Positions 1 to 8,667 of a stretch of DNA of 64,000 nt are shown one piece after another; position 1 is the first letter of the stretch, and every line of letters starts with the position of its first letter. Made by a program: the position numbers and the translations under genes. The DNA lies in NCBI RefSeq assembly GCF_020532665.2, contig NZ_JAIWPG020000001.1, forward strand, positions 62,001-126,000. The letters are read 5' to 3'. Under the pieces are notes generated by a model. It saw nothing but the letters and a program-made list of their open reading frames with translations, did no database searches and was not told the origin of the DNA. The DNA is from Lelliottia sp. WAP21. GTDB lineage: Bacteria; Pseudomonadota; Gammaproteobacteria; Enterobacterales; Enterobacteriaceae.

Positions 1-732
1 GCTGGCAATCGAGGCCTTCGAACTGGCAATGTCATTCATGCCAAAAAAGGCAGCCAGCGTGGCGATAAGCAGGAGCGGTGCCCAAATCCACGCGGCATTG
101 GCAAGGGAGAGCGTCGACCCGTCTTCCTGCGTCACCCCGTGTACGCCAAGGAAGGTAAACATCGGCAGAAAAATAACCGCCGGGGCGACCATTTGCATCA
201 CGCTCACGCCCAGATTACCCAGACCGCCATTAATGCCGAGGGCGCTTCCTTGCTTCGCTTTAGGGAAGAAGAAACTGATGTTGCCCATACTGGAAGCAAA
301 GTTCGCACCGGCAAACCCACACAGCAGGGCGATGGTGATAAAGACCCAGTAAGGTGTGGCGCTGTTTTGTACGGCAATGCCCAGCCAGATGCAGGGAATA
401 ATGAGGATGACGGTACTTAATACCGTCCATTTTCGTCCGCCAAATATCGGGACCATAAAGGAGTAGGGCACGCGTAATATTGCCCCGGAGAGAGAAGGCA
501 GCGCCGTTAACATAAAGAGTTGGTCAGTGGTGAAATTAAATCCGACTTTATTGAGATTGACCGCAACAGCACTAAATAACATCCAGACGCAAAAGGCCAG
601 CAGCAGACAGGCAACAGAGATCCATAAATTACGTCGGGCAATGTGCTTACCTTTATTTTCCCAAAAGGAGGGATTTTCGGGTTTCCAGTTATTTAAAAGA
701 TAATGATTATTTTTCTCACTTTGTTGTGACAT
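1..732 (-). CDS. narU: NarU nitrate/nitrite transporter, 5' part only (runs off the left edge)
   Basis: Inner-membrane major facilitator of the nitrate/nitrite porter family. The first 244 codons are present and the gene continues beyond base 1. The protein starts MSQQSEKNNHYLL, and the ATG at 732 follows an AGAGGGTGAT Shine-Dalgarno. The visible part has the family's glycine-rich nitrate signature (GFAGANFASSMGNISFFFP) and several hydrophobic segments. NarU and NarK are close paralogues. The position next to smvA, as in Salmonella, and the N-terminal sequence favour NarU. It would import nitrate or exchange it for nitrite during anaerobic or stationary growth. Confidence 0.9.
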   Translation of the reverse strand, partial: MSQQSEKNNHYLLNNWKPENPSFWENKGKHIARRNLWISVACLLLAFCVWMLFSAVAVNLNKVGFNFTTDQLFMLTALPSLSGAILRVPYSFMVPIFGGRKWTVLSTVILIIPCIWLGIAVQNSATPYWVFITIALLCGFAGANFASSMGNISFFFPKAKQGSALGINGGLGNLGVSVMQMVAPAVIFLPMFTFLGVHGVTQEDGSTLSLANAAWIWAPLLLIATLAAFFGMNDIASSKASIAS

Positions 733-943
733 ATCACCCTCTTACTTACCCGTATCTAACAGAAAAAGGAAGTTAAAACAGACGGTTGTCTGCTGGTGTG
801 CCTTTATGAAGTTTTAGGAGTTTTTGGGATACGTCTGAAGAATAGATAAAAATACGAACCCCTGTGTTTAGAAGGGAGAAGAGGGTTCGCATTAAGTGTT
901 ACTAATTGTAAATTTAACGAACGGTATTACTCACAAAGAAGTA

Positions 944-1519
944 TTAACTCAATTCGAGCAAGATCTGTTTATCCAGATGATTATTAAAAGCGTCATCATC
1001 CATTTCGGGCATGTCCAGGACATAAATTCCATCAAGGCCGCAAACAAGGCCAATTAAACGCCAGGCCACATTTTCAGGTGTGTCATTTAAAATAAATGCT
1101 TTCTCTTCAGCGCCATGGCGAATAATGCTGACCGTTTCCTGATGCCACATTTCCATGGTCAGTACATAAGCGCCTTTAATTTCCGGGTCACGGGTGGCAA
1201 GAAATTGCGCCTCACGCCATAGACGAATGTAAGGTTCGAATCCCCCTTCATCGCTGCCTAACATCCCGCGCAGACGTTCGTGCCAGCTTGCTGTGTCTGG
1301 CACTACTTCTGCATCCAGAAGAGCGCGAATGAGATGAATAAAGGACTGCGACTTGAGTTCTCCGATGCTGGCAAAGTGATGGTGAACCTGTCCCGCAGCG
1401 ACACCCGCTTCGGCAGCGATGCGTCTGACCGTCATACCGGTAAAGCCTTCATTGAGGGCAACGCGCATGGCGGCATGGAGAATTGCCTCTCTTCGTTCAT
1501 CCTTGCTTAAATAGGTCAT
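944..1519 (-). CDS. smvR: SmvR, TetR-family repressor of the smvA efflux pump
   Basis: A 191-aa TetR/AcrR regulator. The N-terminal helix-turn-helix spans about residues 8-55 (SKDERREAILHAAM, then TVRRIAAEAGVAAGQVHHHF), followed by a helical ligand-binding domain. I chose the ATG at 1519 (MTYLSKDERR), preceded by GAG six to seven bases upstream. A longer reading from 1540 lacks a ribosome site. It is divergent from smvA, and the 115-bp gap holds two inverted repeats of TetR-operator type. SmvR is known in Klebsiella, Enterobacter and related genera as the local repressor of smvA, and its loss raises tolerance to cationic biocides such as chlorhexidine. Confidence 0.9.
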   Translation of the reverse strand: MTYLSKDERREAILHAAMRVALNEGFTGMTVRRIAAEAGVAAGQVHHHFASIGELKSQSFIHLIRALLDAEVVPDTASWHERLRGMLGSDEGGFEPYIRLWREAQFLATRDPEIKGAYVLTMEMWHQETVSIIRHGAEEKAFILNDTPENVAWRLIGLVCGLDGIYVLDMPEMDDDAFNNHLDKQILLELS

Positions 1520-1562
1520 TTTTTTCACTCTCAATGGCAATGAAACGAGTGTAACAAAAAGC

Positions 1563-1611
1563 TGGACATGTGTTCAACAATACGTAGGATCGCATTCTGG
1601 ACATGTGTCCA
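1563..1611. promoter_or_regulatory. Two SmvR-type operators between smvR and smvA
   Basis: TGGACATGTGTTCA at 1563-1576 and TGGACATGTGTCCA at 1598-1611. Both have TGGACA/TGTCCA-type arms around a TG centre; the second is perfect and the first has one mismatch. Their starts are 35 bp apart. They lie between the two divergent starts, so one repressor could silence both genes. That SmvR binds them is inferred from position and symmetry. Confidence 0.75.
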
Positions 1612-1634
1612 GGTTTCGAGTGAAAAGGAAATTT

Positions 1635-3122
1635 ATGTTTCGTCAGTGGTTAGCGTTAGTCATTATCGTGCTGGTCTATATCCCGGTGGCGATTGACGCA
1701 ACGGTACTGCACGTTGCCGCTCCGACGTTAAGCATGACGTTGGGTGCCAGCGGTAATGAATTGCTGTGGATTATTGATATTTATTCGCTGGTGATGGCCG
1801 GTATGGTGCTGCCCATGGGCGCGGTGGGTGATCGTATTGGCTTTAAAAAGTTATTGATTCTCGGCAGTGTACTCTTTGGTCTTTCATCCCTGGCGGCGGC
1901 ATTTGCCCCCAGCGCGGGCTGGCTCATTACGGCCCGGGCGACGTTAGCGATTGGGGCGGCTATGATCATTCCAGCCACCCTTGCCGGGATCCGTACGCTG
2001 TTTATTGAGCCTCGTCATCGCAATATTGCGCTGGGTGTTTGGGCGGCAGTGGGGTCCGGCGGTGCCGCGTTTGGTCCATTGGTCGGGGGCTTGTTGCTGG
2101 AGCACTTCTACTGGGGCTCTGTCTTCTTGATCAACGTACCGATCGTGATAGTGGTCGTCGCGCTTGCGGCTCGTCTGGTTCCTGCACAGCAAGGACGCCC
2201 CGAGCAGCCTATCAATATCAGCCATGCGCTGATGCTGATCGTCGCGATTCTGCTGCTGGTGTTCAGCGCCAAAACGGCGTTGAAGGGCGTGCTTCCGCCC
2301 TGGCAGGTGGCGACAACGTTGCTGACCGGTGCCGTGATGTTGTTTATTTTTGTCCGGATCCAGCTCCGCGCACGCACGCCGATGATTGACATGCGTCTCT
2401 TCACTCATCGCATTATTTTAAGCGGCGTAGTGATGGCGATGACGGCGATGATTGCGCTGGTAGGTTTTGAACTGCTTATGGCCCAGGAGCTGCAGTTTGT
2501 CCATGGCTTTACCCCGTTTGAAGCCGGGACATTTATGCTGCCGGTGATGGTGGCCAGTGGCTTTAGTGGCCCGATCGCCGGGATTCTGGTGGGAAGGCTG
2601 GGATTGCGGCTGGTTGCGGCGGGCGGCATGGGATTGAGCGCGGTCAGCTTCTTTGGGCTATCCCTGCTGGACTTCAGCACACAGCAGTGGCAGGCATGGA
2701 GCCTGATGGTATTGCTGGGCTTCAGCGCGGCCAGTGCCCTGCTAGCATCAACCTCCGCCATTATGGCGGCGGCGCCAAAAGAGAAAGCTGCGGCGGCAGG
2801 GGCCATCGAAACCATGTCTTATGAATTAGGGGCAGGGTTAGGGATCGCCATCTTTGGCCTGATGCTGACACGTAGCTTCACCGCGTCCATCACCTTGCCC
2901 GGCGGATTGCCGCAGGCGCTGGTGGATAAAGCGTCGTCCTCGATCGGTGAGGCAGTGAATGTCGCGCAGACTCTCTCTCCGACGCTTGGTCGTGCGGTGA
3001 TTGAGGCCGCCAGATCCGCGTTCATCACGTCGCACAGCGTGGCCCTGAGCAGTGCGGGCATCATGCTTTTGCTGCTGGCCGTGGGGATGTGGTTTAGCCT
3101 GGCGAAGGTCAATCAGTCATAA
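1635..3122 (+). CDS. smvA: SmvA, DHA2-family MFS efflux pump (methyl viologen/cationic biocides)
   Basis: A 495-aa drug:proton antiporter with about 14 membrane helices. It has the TM1 acidic site (AIDATVLHVA, D21) and the motif-A loop GAVGDRIGFKK near residues 62-72. The start is ATG 1635 (MFRQWLALVI) behind AAAAGG. An upstream GTG at 1605 lies inside the operator and has no ribosome site. The length matches SmvA. The family exports methyl viologen, acriflavine and quaternary or bis-biguanide biocides. It is divergently paired with smvR and probably repressed by it. Confidence 0.92.
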   Translation: MFRQWLALVIIVLVYIPVAIDATVLHVAAPTLSMTLGASGNELLWIIDIYSLVMAGMVLPMGAVGDRIGFKKLLILGSVLFGLSSLAAAFAPSAGWLITARATLAIGAAMIIPATLAGIRTLFIEPRHRNIALGVWAAVGSGGAAFGPLVGGLLLEHFYWGSVFLINVPIVIVVVALAARLVPAQQGRPEQPINISHALMLIVAILLLVFSAKTALKGVLPPWQVATTLLTGAVMLFIFVRIQLRARTPMIDMRLFTHRIILSGVVMAMTAMIALVGFELLMAQELQFVHGFTPFEAGTFMLPVMVASGFSGPIAGILVGRLGLRLVAAGGMGLSAVSFFGLSLLDFSTQQWQAWSLMVLLGFSAASALLASTSAIMAAAPKEKAAAAGAIETMSYELGAGLGIAIFGLMLTRSFTASITLPGGLPQALVDKASSSIGEAVNVAQTLSPTLGRAVIEAARSAFITSHSVALSSAGIMLLLLAVGMWFSLAKVNQS

Positions 3123-3125
3123 CAA

Positions 3126-3154
3126 ACGCCCGGCCTCGCAGGGAGGCCGGGCGT
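3126..3154. terminator. Hairpin terminator after smvA, shared with the convergent gene
   Basis: A perfect 12-bp GC-rich stem: ACGCCCGGCCTC at 3126-3137 pairs with 3143-3154 around a 5-nt loop. The T-run is short in both directions, so efficiency is uncertain. It sits between two convergent stop codons. Confidence 0.6.
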
Positions 3155-3171
3155 ATTGGGGGAAAGAGCGT

Positions 3172-4398
3172 TTAGCTTTCCTGCGCCGCTGCCAATACGC
3201 TATGCAGTAAGACGTTCGCCCCTTTCTCTGACCATGACGGCAAAATATTTTCCGCTTCGTTATGGCTGATGCCTTTTTCACACGGAATGAAAATCATACT
3301 GGCGGGCGCAATGTTGCTGATATAGCAGGTATCGTGCCCGGCACCGGAGACCATGGATTTGGCTGAATACCCCAGCGCGTTCGCCGCTTTCTGACTTCTC
3401 GCCAGACATATCTCGTCAAACGCAATGGGCGCATAATCGAAGATCCGCTCCACGTTTGCCGTCACCCCACGTTCAGTCAGCTTGGCAGCCGCCTGATGCA
3501 GCGCGGTTTCCATGGCGTCCAGCGCCTCGGTTTGCGGATGGCGAAACTCCACGCTACACACCACGCGCGAAGGCACGACATTGCGGGAATTGGGTGTGAT
3601 CTGTGCCATGCCAATGGTCGCGCGACCGTCCGGTTGATGCTGGTAACCGATGGATTCGACCGCCAGCGCCAGCTCGGCAAACGCCGTGACAGCGTCACGT
3701 CGGCTGTGCATCGGCGTTGTTCCAGCATGCGCAGCAAAGCCTTCCAGGCTCAGTGTAAACCAGCGCTGGCCCATCGCGGCACGAACCAGTCCGATATCGA
3801 TCGCTTCATCTTCCAGAATGGGACCTTGCTCGATGTGCAATTCATAGCAGGCATGAACCGGGAAAGCTTTGGCGGGGAGATCGCCCCGATAGCCTATCGC
3901 CGCAAGGGCTTCACCGACGGTGATCCCGGCATGATCTGCCCGTGCGTAGGCAAACTCCTGACTGAGCTTTCCGGCCCAGACGCCCGAGGCCAGCATCGCC
4001 GGTGCGAAACGCGCCCCTTCTTCGTTAGTCCAGTTCACCAGCACAATATCGCGCTCGGTTTCAATCTGACGATCGTTCAGCGTGCGCAGCACTTCCAGAC
4101 CCGCCAGAACGCCGTAAATCCCATCGTAATTACCGCCCAGCGGCTGCGAATCGACATGGGAACCGGTCATAACGGGCGACAGGTCAGGGCGTTTGCCCGC
4201 ACGACGAATAAACATATTCCCCATGCTGTCGACCACGCAGGTGAAATCCGCTTCCAGCGCCCAGTCGCGCAGGAGATCACGCGCGATGCGGTCTTCATCG
4301 CTCAGTGCCAGGCGCGTCACGCCGCCCGCGGGCGTACCGCCAATTTGCGCCATCATCGAAAGCGTTGACCACAGGCGAGGGGCGTCCACGGCGATCAT
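3172..4398 (-). CDS. M20-family amidase: N-carbamoyl-L-amino acid/allantoate amidohydrolase type
   Basis: A 408-aa zinc hydrolase of the hydantoinase/carbamoylase family. Metal-site motifs are present in order: GSHVDS, GGNYDG, NEEGARF, HIEQGP, and ISHNEAE near the C-terminus. The dimerisation lid carries GFAAHAGTTPM. Its ATG overlaps the stop of the upstream ATC-hydrolase gene by 4 bp (ATGA), which implies translational coupling. In Pseudomonas the pathway ATC to N-carbamoyl-L-cysteine to L-cysteine uses an ATC hydrolase followed by an N-carbamoyl-cysteine amidohydrolase, so this is a good candidate for the second step. Substrate cannot be read from sequence; allantoate, ureidoglycolate or another carbamoyl amino acid remain possible. 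Confidence 0.8.
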   Translation of the reverse strand: MIAVDAPRLWSTLSMMAQIGGTPAGGVTRLALSDEDRIARDLLRDWALEADFTCVVDSMGNMFIRRAGKRPDLSPVMTGSHVDSQPLGGNYDGIYGVLAGLEVLRTLNDRQIETERDIVLVNWTNEEGARFAPAMLASGVWAGKLSQEFAYARADHAGITVGEALAAIGYRGDLPAKAFPVHACYELHIEQGPILEDEAIDIGLVRAAMGQRWFTLSLEGFAAHAGTTPMHSRRDAVTAFAELALAVESIGYQHQPDGRATIGMAQITPNSRNVVPSRVVCSVEFRHPQTEALDAMETALHQAAAKLTERGVTANVERIFDYAPIAFDEICLARSQKAANALGYSAKSMVSGAGHDTCYISNIAPASMIFIPCEKGISHNEAENILPSWSEKGANVLLHSVLAAAQES

Positions 4399-4877
4399 GG
4401 GTTGTCCTTTTTAACGTGATAACGGAAATCACAACACCTGCCACCTTGCATGATGGTCGTGGTGCGCGTCAGTTCCACGTCGGGTGCATAGCCGACAATA
4501 AATTTCTCGTCACGGGCGCAGGAGAGCAAATGGCCGATCTCGCCCAGCCCCATCTCGTGGTACATCTCTGCATAACGGCAGCGAGTCACGTCGTAGTTGT
4601 ACTGACGATCGTCAGCGTCAATCACCTTCACGTCCAGCGCGTTGTCTTTTTCCCAAAGATACTGCAGGGCGATAAAACTCTTCACGTTTGCGCCATTCGG
4701 CTCCTGACGGGCGAACTCTTTTCCTGCATCGATGGCGGCATGTTCAATCGCTTCGCCAATCACCGCCTGCGCGCGCGTTTTGCCGATCTCGCGCACCAGA
4801 ATGTCATAGATCGGTTTAATAATTTCTGCTTCGATTTTGCGGCGGGCAAGAATACCCAGCTCGTTATTATCACTCAT
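4395..4877 (-). CDS. L-2-amino-thiazoline-4-carboxylate (ATC) hydrolase family protein
   Basis: A 160-aa protein of the family that opens the ring of L-2-amino-thiazoline-4-carboxylate to give N-carbamoyl-L-cysteine. Conserved-looking parts are a helical N-terminal half, DVTRCRYAEMYHEMG, and a C-terminal Cys-rich patch (GGRCCDFRYH). I preferred ATG 4877 over the GTG one codon earlier; GAGG lies about 7-8 bases upstream. It is the penultimate gene of the operon, 17 bp after the binding protein, and overlaps the amidase gene. The family also occurs beside unrelated transporters, so substrate is inferred from the paired amidase. Confidence 0.72.
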   Translation of the reverse strand: MSDNNELGILARRKIEAEIIKPIYDILVREIGKTRAQAVIGEAIEHAAIDAGKEFARQEPNGANVKSFIALQYLWEKDNALDVKVIDADDRQYNYDVTRCRYAEMYHEMGLGEIGHLLSCARDEKFIVGYAPDVELTRTTTIMQGGRCCDFRYHVKKDNP

Positions 4878-4894
4878 CACATTGCCTCACCACG

Positions 4895-6052
4895 TTAGTA
4901 CGTTCTTACGCCACCCAATACGGTCTGTGGCTGCCATTGACCGTCAACCACTTTGTAGACGGTAAAGGTCGGGGATTTCAGATTGCCTTCTTTATCAAAG
5001 GCAATCTGCCCGGTAACGCCGGAATAGCTGATGGCACGCAGTGCAGGCAGGTATTCAGAAGGATCGACCGAGTCGGCTTTTTCCATTGCCGCCACCAGCA
5101 CGCGCGTGGCGTCATACGCGAAGGGCGCATGCAGTTCGATGTGCGTGTGATAACGAGACTGGTATGCCTTTTCAAAGGTTTTCCCGCCAGGCATCTGATC
5201 GACCGGCAGACCCGGCTCAAGCGCGACAACGCCATTGCCTTCTTTCTGTGCCAGTTTCAGGAAGGTCTGGCTAACAAAACCGCCTGCGCCCATCAGCGTT
5301 GCTTTCATATCCAGCTGTTTGATACGACGGGCCAGCGGCGCCGCCTGGCTGTCCACGCCCCCGAAGAAGATCAGATCGGCATTCTTGCTGCGAATGGCGG
5401 TGAGTACCGCACTGAAATCAACCGTTTTGTCATCAACATACTGGCGGTCAACAATCTTCACGCCTTGTGCTTCCAGTGATTTGATAAATTCATCGGCCAG
5501 ACCCTGACCGAACGCGGTGCGGTCATCAATGACGGCGATGCGTTTGGCTTTCAGGGTGTTGACCGCGTATTCACCGGCAAAAGCTCCGCCGTCATCATCG
5601 TGACCCATGATGCGAAAGCTGGTATCAAACCCCTGTCGGGTATAGGCATGACCGGTGGCAACCGGAGCAACCTGTGCGATACCGGCGTCGTGATAGACAC
5701 GCGCAGCGGGGATGCTGGTCCCGGTATTCCAGTGACCGACGACACCCGCCACGCCACTGTCGACCAGGCGCTGAGCAACAGCGACGGCGGTGCGCGGATC
5801 GGATTGATCGTCTTCAGATTGCAGTTTGAAAGTCACGGCTTTGCCGCCGATGGTTGGGTGCTGCTGGTTGATATCATCGATGGCCAGCTGCGCACCGTTT
5901 TCCAGATCCTTACCGATACGCGCCGAAGGGCCGGTCAACGGGCCCGCAAGACCAATAATCACCGTTTCACTGTCGGCAGCCATAGCGGCTGTGGAGGCGA
6001 AACCGCTGAGTATAATGGCGGCGCTGAGCGCACTGATTTTAATGGATTTCAT
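4895..6052 (-). CDS. Periplasmic amino-acid-type binding protein of the ABC importer (LivJ/LivK-like)
   Basis: A 385-aa type I periplasmic-binding protein. It has a clear Sec signal peptide (KSIKISALSAAIILSGF, cleavage near AMA-AD at residue 25), then VIIGLAGPLTGPSARIGKD, typical of the LivK/leucine-binding family. It lies 24 bp downstream of the second ATPase and upstream of the two hydrolase genes. It should capture the substrate for the importer encoded by the next four genes. The ligand is unknown; operon context suggests a thiazoline, carbamoyl or related amino acid rather than leucine. Confidence 0.85.
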   Translation of the reverse strand: MKSIKISALSAAIILSGFASTAAMAADSETVIIGLAGPLTGPSARIGKDLENGAQLAIDDINQQHPTIGGKAVTFKLQSEDDQSDPRTAVAVAQRLVDSGVAGVVGHWNTGTSIPAARVYHDAGIAQVAPVATGHAYTRQGFDTSFRIMGHDDDGGAFAGEYAVNTLKAKRIAVIDDRTAFGQGLADEFIKSLEAQGVKIVDRQYVDDKTVDFSAVLTAIRSKNADLIFFGGVDSQAAPLARRIKQLDMKATLMGAGGFVSQTFLKLAQKEGNGVVALEPGLPVDQMPGGKTFEKAYQSRYHTHIELHAPFAYDATRVLVAAMEKADSVDPSEYLPALRAISYSGVTGQIAFDKEGNLKSPTFTVYKVVDGQWQPQTVLGGVRTY

Positions 6053-6076
6053 GGTTTTCCCTGATGTTGGTGGGTG

Positions 6077-6796
6077 TTAAAGGGGCATATCGCCCAAATA
6101 AATTTCTGCAATGCGATCGTCGGCTAACATGGCTTTCGATTCGCCGTGGTGAACCAGACTGCCGCTGTCCATGACCCAGGCTCTGTCGGTGACCTCCAGT
6201 GCCAGTCGGGCATTTTGTTCGATCAGCAGGAGCGCAACGCCGCGTTCGCGAAGCTGAGCGATCACCTCAAAAATGGTTTCGACCATTTTGGGCGCAAGCC
6301 CCATCGATGGCTCATCCAGAATTAACAGGCGAGGCTGGCTGAGTAGCGCGCGGTTTAACGCCAGAAGTTGCTGTTCACCTCCCGAGAGCAATCCGGCTAG
6401 CTGGTTCTGCCGTTCCGCGAGGCGCGGGAAGCGGGCAAAGATGGCCTCCATTTCGCGCTTTATCGTGACACTGTCACGCCTGAGCCAGGCACCCATCTGG
6501 AGATTTTCAAGCACCGTCATGCGCGCAAAAATCCCCCGTCCTTCGGGCACCATCACCAGACCCTCACGCAGCAGCGCTTCGGCCTTGCGTTGTCGCACCG
6601 AATGTCCGTTATAAACAATATTGCCGCTGAAGTTTTCCAGCCCGGTGATGGCACGCACCGTCGAGCTTTTACCGGCTCCGTTGGCCCCAATCAGCGTAGC
6701 CTGTTCGCCTTCCTGCAAGGAAAAGGAGATATCACGTACGGCCTGGATACCGCCGTAATGGACGTCCAGGCGCTCAACACGCAGCAGTTCAGACAT
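6077..6796 (-). CDS. LivF-like ABC importer ATPase
   Basis: A 239-aa ATPase of the hydrophobic amino-acid transporter (HAAT) group. It shows Walker A GANGAGKSS, signature LSGGEQQ, Walker B LLILDEPSMGLAP and the switch LLIEQNA. Its start overlaps the LivG-like gene by 8 bp. It forms the cytoplasmic motor with the LivG-like partner. Confidence 0.87.
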   Translation of the reverse strand: MSELLRVERLDVHYGGIQAVRDISFSLQEGEQATLIGANGAGKSSTVRAITGLENFSGNIVYNGHSVRQRKAEALLREGLVMVPEGRGIFARMTVLENLQMGAWLRRDSVTIKREMEAIFARFPRLAERQNQLAGLLSGGEQQLLALNRALLSQPRLLILDEPSMGLAPKMVETIFEVIAQLRERGVALLLIEQNARLALEVTDRAWVMDSGSLVHHGESKAMLADDRIAEIYLGDMPL

Positions 6797-7556
6797 GGGC
6801 GTTCCCTCCCAGCCACGCGGCGATCACCGCGGGGTCCTGACGTACGGTCTCTGGCGTACCCGCAGCAAGCGTTTTGCCGTAGTCCAGTACGGTCAGGCGA
6901 TCGCAAATACCCATGACCAGTTTCACATCGTGTTCAATCATCAGCAGGGTTTTTCCATCATCGCGAATACGGATGAGCAGGTTTCCTAACGCATTTTTTT
7001 CGGCAGCGTTCATCCCGGCTGCGGGTTCATCAAGGGCGAGAAGCAGCGGATCTGTCGCCAGTGCGCGGGCAATTTCAAGCCGACGCTGATGCCCGTAGGC
7101 CAGGTCGCGAGCCCGGTAATGGGCAAATTTGGCGATGCCGGTATAGTCCAGTAAGTGCCAGGCGTATTCCAGGGTGTGCTTCTCTTCTGCACGTGCACGT
7201 TGATGGCGTGTCAGCGCCGCCCACAGTCCGTTGCGCGTACGCACATGGTGACCCACCATCACATTTTCCAGAACGGACATCTCATTAAACAGCCGGACGT
7301 TCTGGAAGGTTCGGGCGATGCCTGCCTCTGTGACTTTTTCAATGTGTTTGGGGTAATAGGGTTTATCCGCAATCGCAAATTCACCGCGATCGGCAGGATA
7401 TAAGCCGGTGATCAGATTAAAACAGGTCGTCTTACCCGCGCCGTTGGGCCCAATCAGGCCGTAGATTTCACCCGCATTGATCGACAGCGAAACATCATCC
7501 ACCGCCGTCAGGCCGCCAAAACGCTTTGTCAGATTACGCACCGTCAACAGGCTCAT
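6789..7556 (-). CDS. LivG-like ABC importer ATPase
   Basis: A 255-aa HAAT ATPase with Walker A GPNGAGKTT, signature region YGHQRRLEIARAL, Walker B LLALDEPAAGMN and switch LLMIEHDV. The signature reads YGHQ rather than LSGGQ, which is usual for LivG-type subunits. It overlaps its neighbours by 8 bp and 4 bp, so the transporter genes are tightly coupled. Confidence 0.87.
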   Translation of the reverse strand: MSLLTVRNLTKRFGGLTAVDDVSLSINAGEIYGLIGPNGAGKTTCFNLITGLYPADRGEFAIADKPYYPKHIEKVTEAGIARTFQNVRLFNEMSVLENVMVGHHVRTRNGLWAALTRHQRARAEEKHTLEYAWHLLDYTGIAKFAHYRARDLAYGHQRRLEIARALATDPLLLALDEPAAGMNAAEKNALGNLLIRIRDDGKTLLMIEHDVKLVMGICDRLTVLDYGKTLAAGTPETVRQDPAVIAAWLGGNAHV

Positions 7557-8659
7557 TCTTTAGTCTCCTTGTGACGTACCGGCCAGATCCCCGCCGGTCT
7601 CACCAGCATTACGCCGACCAGAGCCAGCCCGTAAAACAGCTGACGGAGAATTTCAGGATCGATGACCACCGTACCAAACAGCGCTTGCTGTACGGGAGCG
7701 GCCTGGCTGCGTAACACCTCAGGCAGGGCGGTTAGTAATACCGCGCCGAGTATCACGCCAGGGATATGCCCCATCCCCCCCAGAACAACCATCGCCAGAA
7801 CGGCAATCGACTCCTGCAGGGTGAAAGATTCAGGCGACACAAATCCCTGGAATGCGCCAAACAGTGCGCCTGCGACGCCGCCGAAAGAGGCTCCCATCGC
7901 GAAGGCCAGCAGTTTGTAATTTCGTACGTTAATCCCCATCGCCCGGGCGACATCTTCGTCTTCGCGGATGGCATGCCATGCCCGGCCAATGCGCGAATGT
8001 TGCAGGCGTAAGCAGACAAAAATGATTGCCACAATCACCAGCATCAGCAGGTAATACCACAGCCACAACGCAGGCACTTTGACGCCAAACCAGTGATACA
8101 CTCCGCTGAATTTCAGGCCAAACAGATTAAGCGTATCCACGCCCGTAATGCCTTTCGCGCCGTTGGTGATATTGATCGGACGGTCCAGATTGCGCATCAG
8201 TATTCGAATGATCTCCCCGAAGCCGAGCGTCACAATGGCCAGATAATCTCCGCGCAATTTGAGTGTCGGTGCGCCAAGCAAAATACCGCAGACGGCGGCG
8301 ACCAGGGCGGCGAGCGGAATAATCACCAGCCATGACGTGTGCAATCCCTCAGGAAACCAGACGTTAAGGACCGGAAAGACGTCCAGAAGGTGCGGAGAGG
8401 CAAGCAGTGCAGCCAGATAGGCGCCTACCGCATAAAATGCAATGAAGCCCATATCCAGCAGGCCGGTGTAGCCCACGACGATATTCAGCCCGAGCGCCAG
8501 CATGATGTAGAGCAACGCAAAGTCGATAACGCGCACCCAGTAGTTTCCGCCAATCTGGGATGCCACGATGGGGGCAATCAGCAGGGCGAGGACGAACAGC
8601 GTCATGCCCGACCAGAAACGACGCGCGGTGGCAGGTGCCTGAAGTTGTGCAGTGGTCAT
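7553..8659 (-). CDS. LivM-like ABC importer permease
   Basis: A 368-aa polytopic permease (8-10 predicted membrane helices). It contains the family's GLNIVVGYTGLLDMGFIAFY segment and the GAPTLKLRGDYLAIVTLGFG cytoplasmic-loop motif. A 4-bp overlap with the LivG-like gene and an 8-bp gap after the LivH-like gene place it in the same transcript. It forms the translocation path with the LivH-like protein. Confidence 0.87.
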   Translation of the reverse strand: MTTAQLQAPATARRFWSGMTLFVLALLIAPIVASQIGGNYWVRVIDFALLYIMLALGLNIVVGYTGLLDMGFIAFYAVGAYLAALLASPHLLDVFPVLNVWFPEGLHTSWLVIIPLAALVAAVCGILLGAPTLKLRGDYLAIVTLGFGEIIRILMRNLDRPINITNGAKGITGVDTLNLFGLKFSGVYHWFGVKVPALWLWYYLLMLVIVAIIFVCLRLQHSRIGRAWHAIREDEDVARAMGINVRNYKLLAFAMGASFGGVAGALFGAFQGFVSPESFTLQESIAVLAMVVLGGMGHIPGVILGAVLLTALPEVLRSQAAPVQQALFGTVVIDPEILRQLFYGLALVGVMLVRPAGIWPVRHKETKE

Positions 8660-8667
8660 GATGTTCC

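Noticed and set aside
1605..1634. Earlier GTG start for smvA
   Set aside because: It lies inside the SmvR-type operator, has no ribosome site and would add residues before the conserved N-terminus.
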